Source of the DNA: Roseovarius sp. UBA6167
GTDB lineage: Bacteria > Pseudomonadota > Alphaproteobacteria > Rhodobacterales > Rhodobacteraceae
Reading direction: 5' to 3'
Length of the DNA: 21,712 nucleotides
Assembly: GCA_002428225.1 (NCBI GenBank)
Contig: DIUD01000076.1
Location: forward strand, 45,307-67,018
Notes under the pieces: generated by a model
What the model saw: the letters and a program-made list of their open reading frames with translations, nothing else
Database searches by the model: none
Told to the model about the DNA's origin: nothing
Part shown: positions 21,633 through 21,712 of the stretch, piece after piece
Layout: each line of letters opens with the position of its first letter
Numbering within the stretch: the stretch's first letter is position 1
Program-made: the position numbers and the translations under genes

Positions 21633-21712
21633 GTGACCCCATATCCCCGGATCGACACATCGCCCCCCGTCTCGGACGAGGTGCGCCAGACCACCTGCTA
21701 CATGTGCGCCTG
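21633..21712 (+). CDS. Molybdopterin oxidoreductase, N-terminal fragment (3' partial)
   Basis: Only the first 26 codons are in the window. A GTG at 21633, preceded by GGGAAGGAG, opens a frame that reads SDEVRQTTCYMCAC near the edge. This is the start of the CxxCxxxC [4Fe-4S] motif that opens the bis-MGD molybdopterin oxidoreductase fold (formate dehydrogenase, assimilatory nitrate reductase and relatives). I recall Rhodobacteraceae members with the near-identical opening VSDEVRxTTCYMCACRCG. The first cluster cysteines are visible; the rest, and so the substrate, lie outside. Confidence 0.72.
   Translation, partial: MTPYPRIDTSPPVSDEVRQTTCYMCA

Noticed and set aside
1..21712. CRISPR array, tRNA or rRNA genes, transposases
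   Set aside because: I saw no regularly spaced direct repeats, cloverleaf or rRNA-like stretches, or transposase motifs on either strand.

Overview
The window is about two-thirds G+C, densely coded on both strands, and mostly looks like chromosomal DNA of an alphaproteobacterium, very probably Rhodobacteraceae (Roseobacter/Rhodobacter group). This rests on protein style, GTG starts with four-base overlaps, the XerC/DUF484 pair, and interspersed palindromes of alphaproteobacterial type. I see no rRNA, tRNA, CRISPR array, prophage or insertion sequence.

Layout. 1-671: 3' part of a LOG-family nucleotide phosphoribohydrolase gene, convergent with an AstE/AspA-like zinc deacylase (679-1713, minus). 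A short gap carries a two-hairpin palindromic element. 1939-5586 is a tight plus-strand run: a zinc-ribbon SAM methyltransferase, a stand-alone Hen1-like RNA 2'-O-methyltransferase, a WaaA (KDO transferase)-like protein and an LpxK (lipid A 4'-kinase)-like protein. The last two lack the residues their families use for catalysis. Facing them are xerC and a DUF484 gene (5620-7265, minus). Next comes a beta-class DNA methyltransferase fused to a nuclease-like C-terminal domain (7427-9049, minus), whose central target-recognition region is AT-rich.

9210-17003 is plus strand: a glycosyltransferase-like protein, an O-acetylhomoserine sulfhydrylase (methionine synthesis), a 736-residue single-pass membrane protein with a PilM/GspL-like N-terminus and PilP/GspC-like C-terminus, a KefB/C-type cation/proton antiporter and a CorA metal channel. 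17014-17691 (minus) is a DUF1045 two-histidine phosphoesterase. A good sigma-70 promoter then drives a fumarylacetoacetate hydrolase-family enzyme. A 39-residue entericidin-like lipoprotein follows. leuB and a secreted EEP-fold protein with degraded metal ligands lie on the minus strand. The window ends in the first codons of a molybdopterin oxidoreductase.

Most genes are ordinary housekeeping. The parts worth attention are the Hen1-like protein without Pnkp or its usual N-terminal half; the adjacent WaaA-like and LpxK-like proteins, both degenerate at the active site but with intact frames; the methyltransferase-nuclease fusion with a compositionally foreign recognition region; and the PilM/PilP-like single-chain membrane protein far from any secretion or pilus genes.
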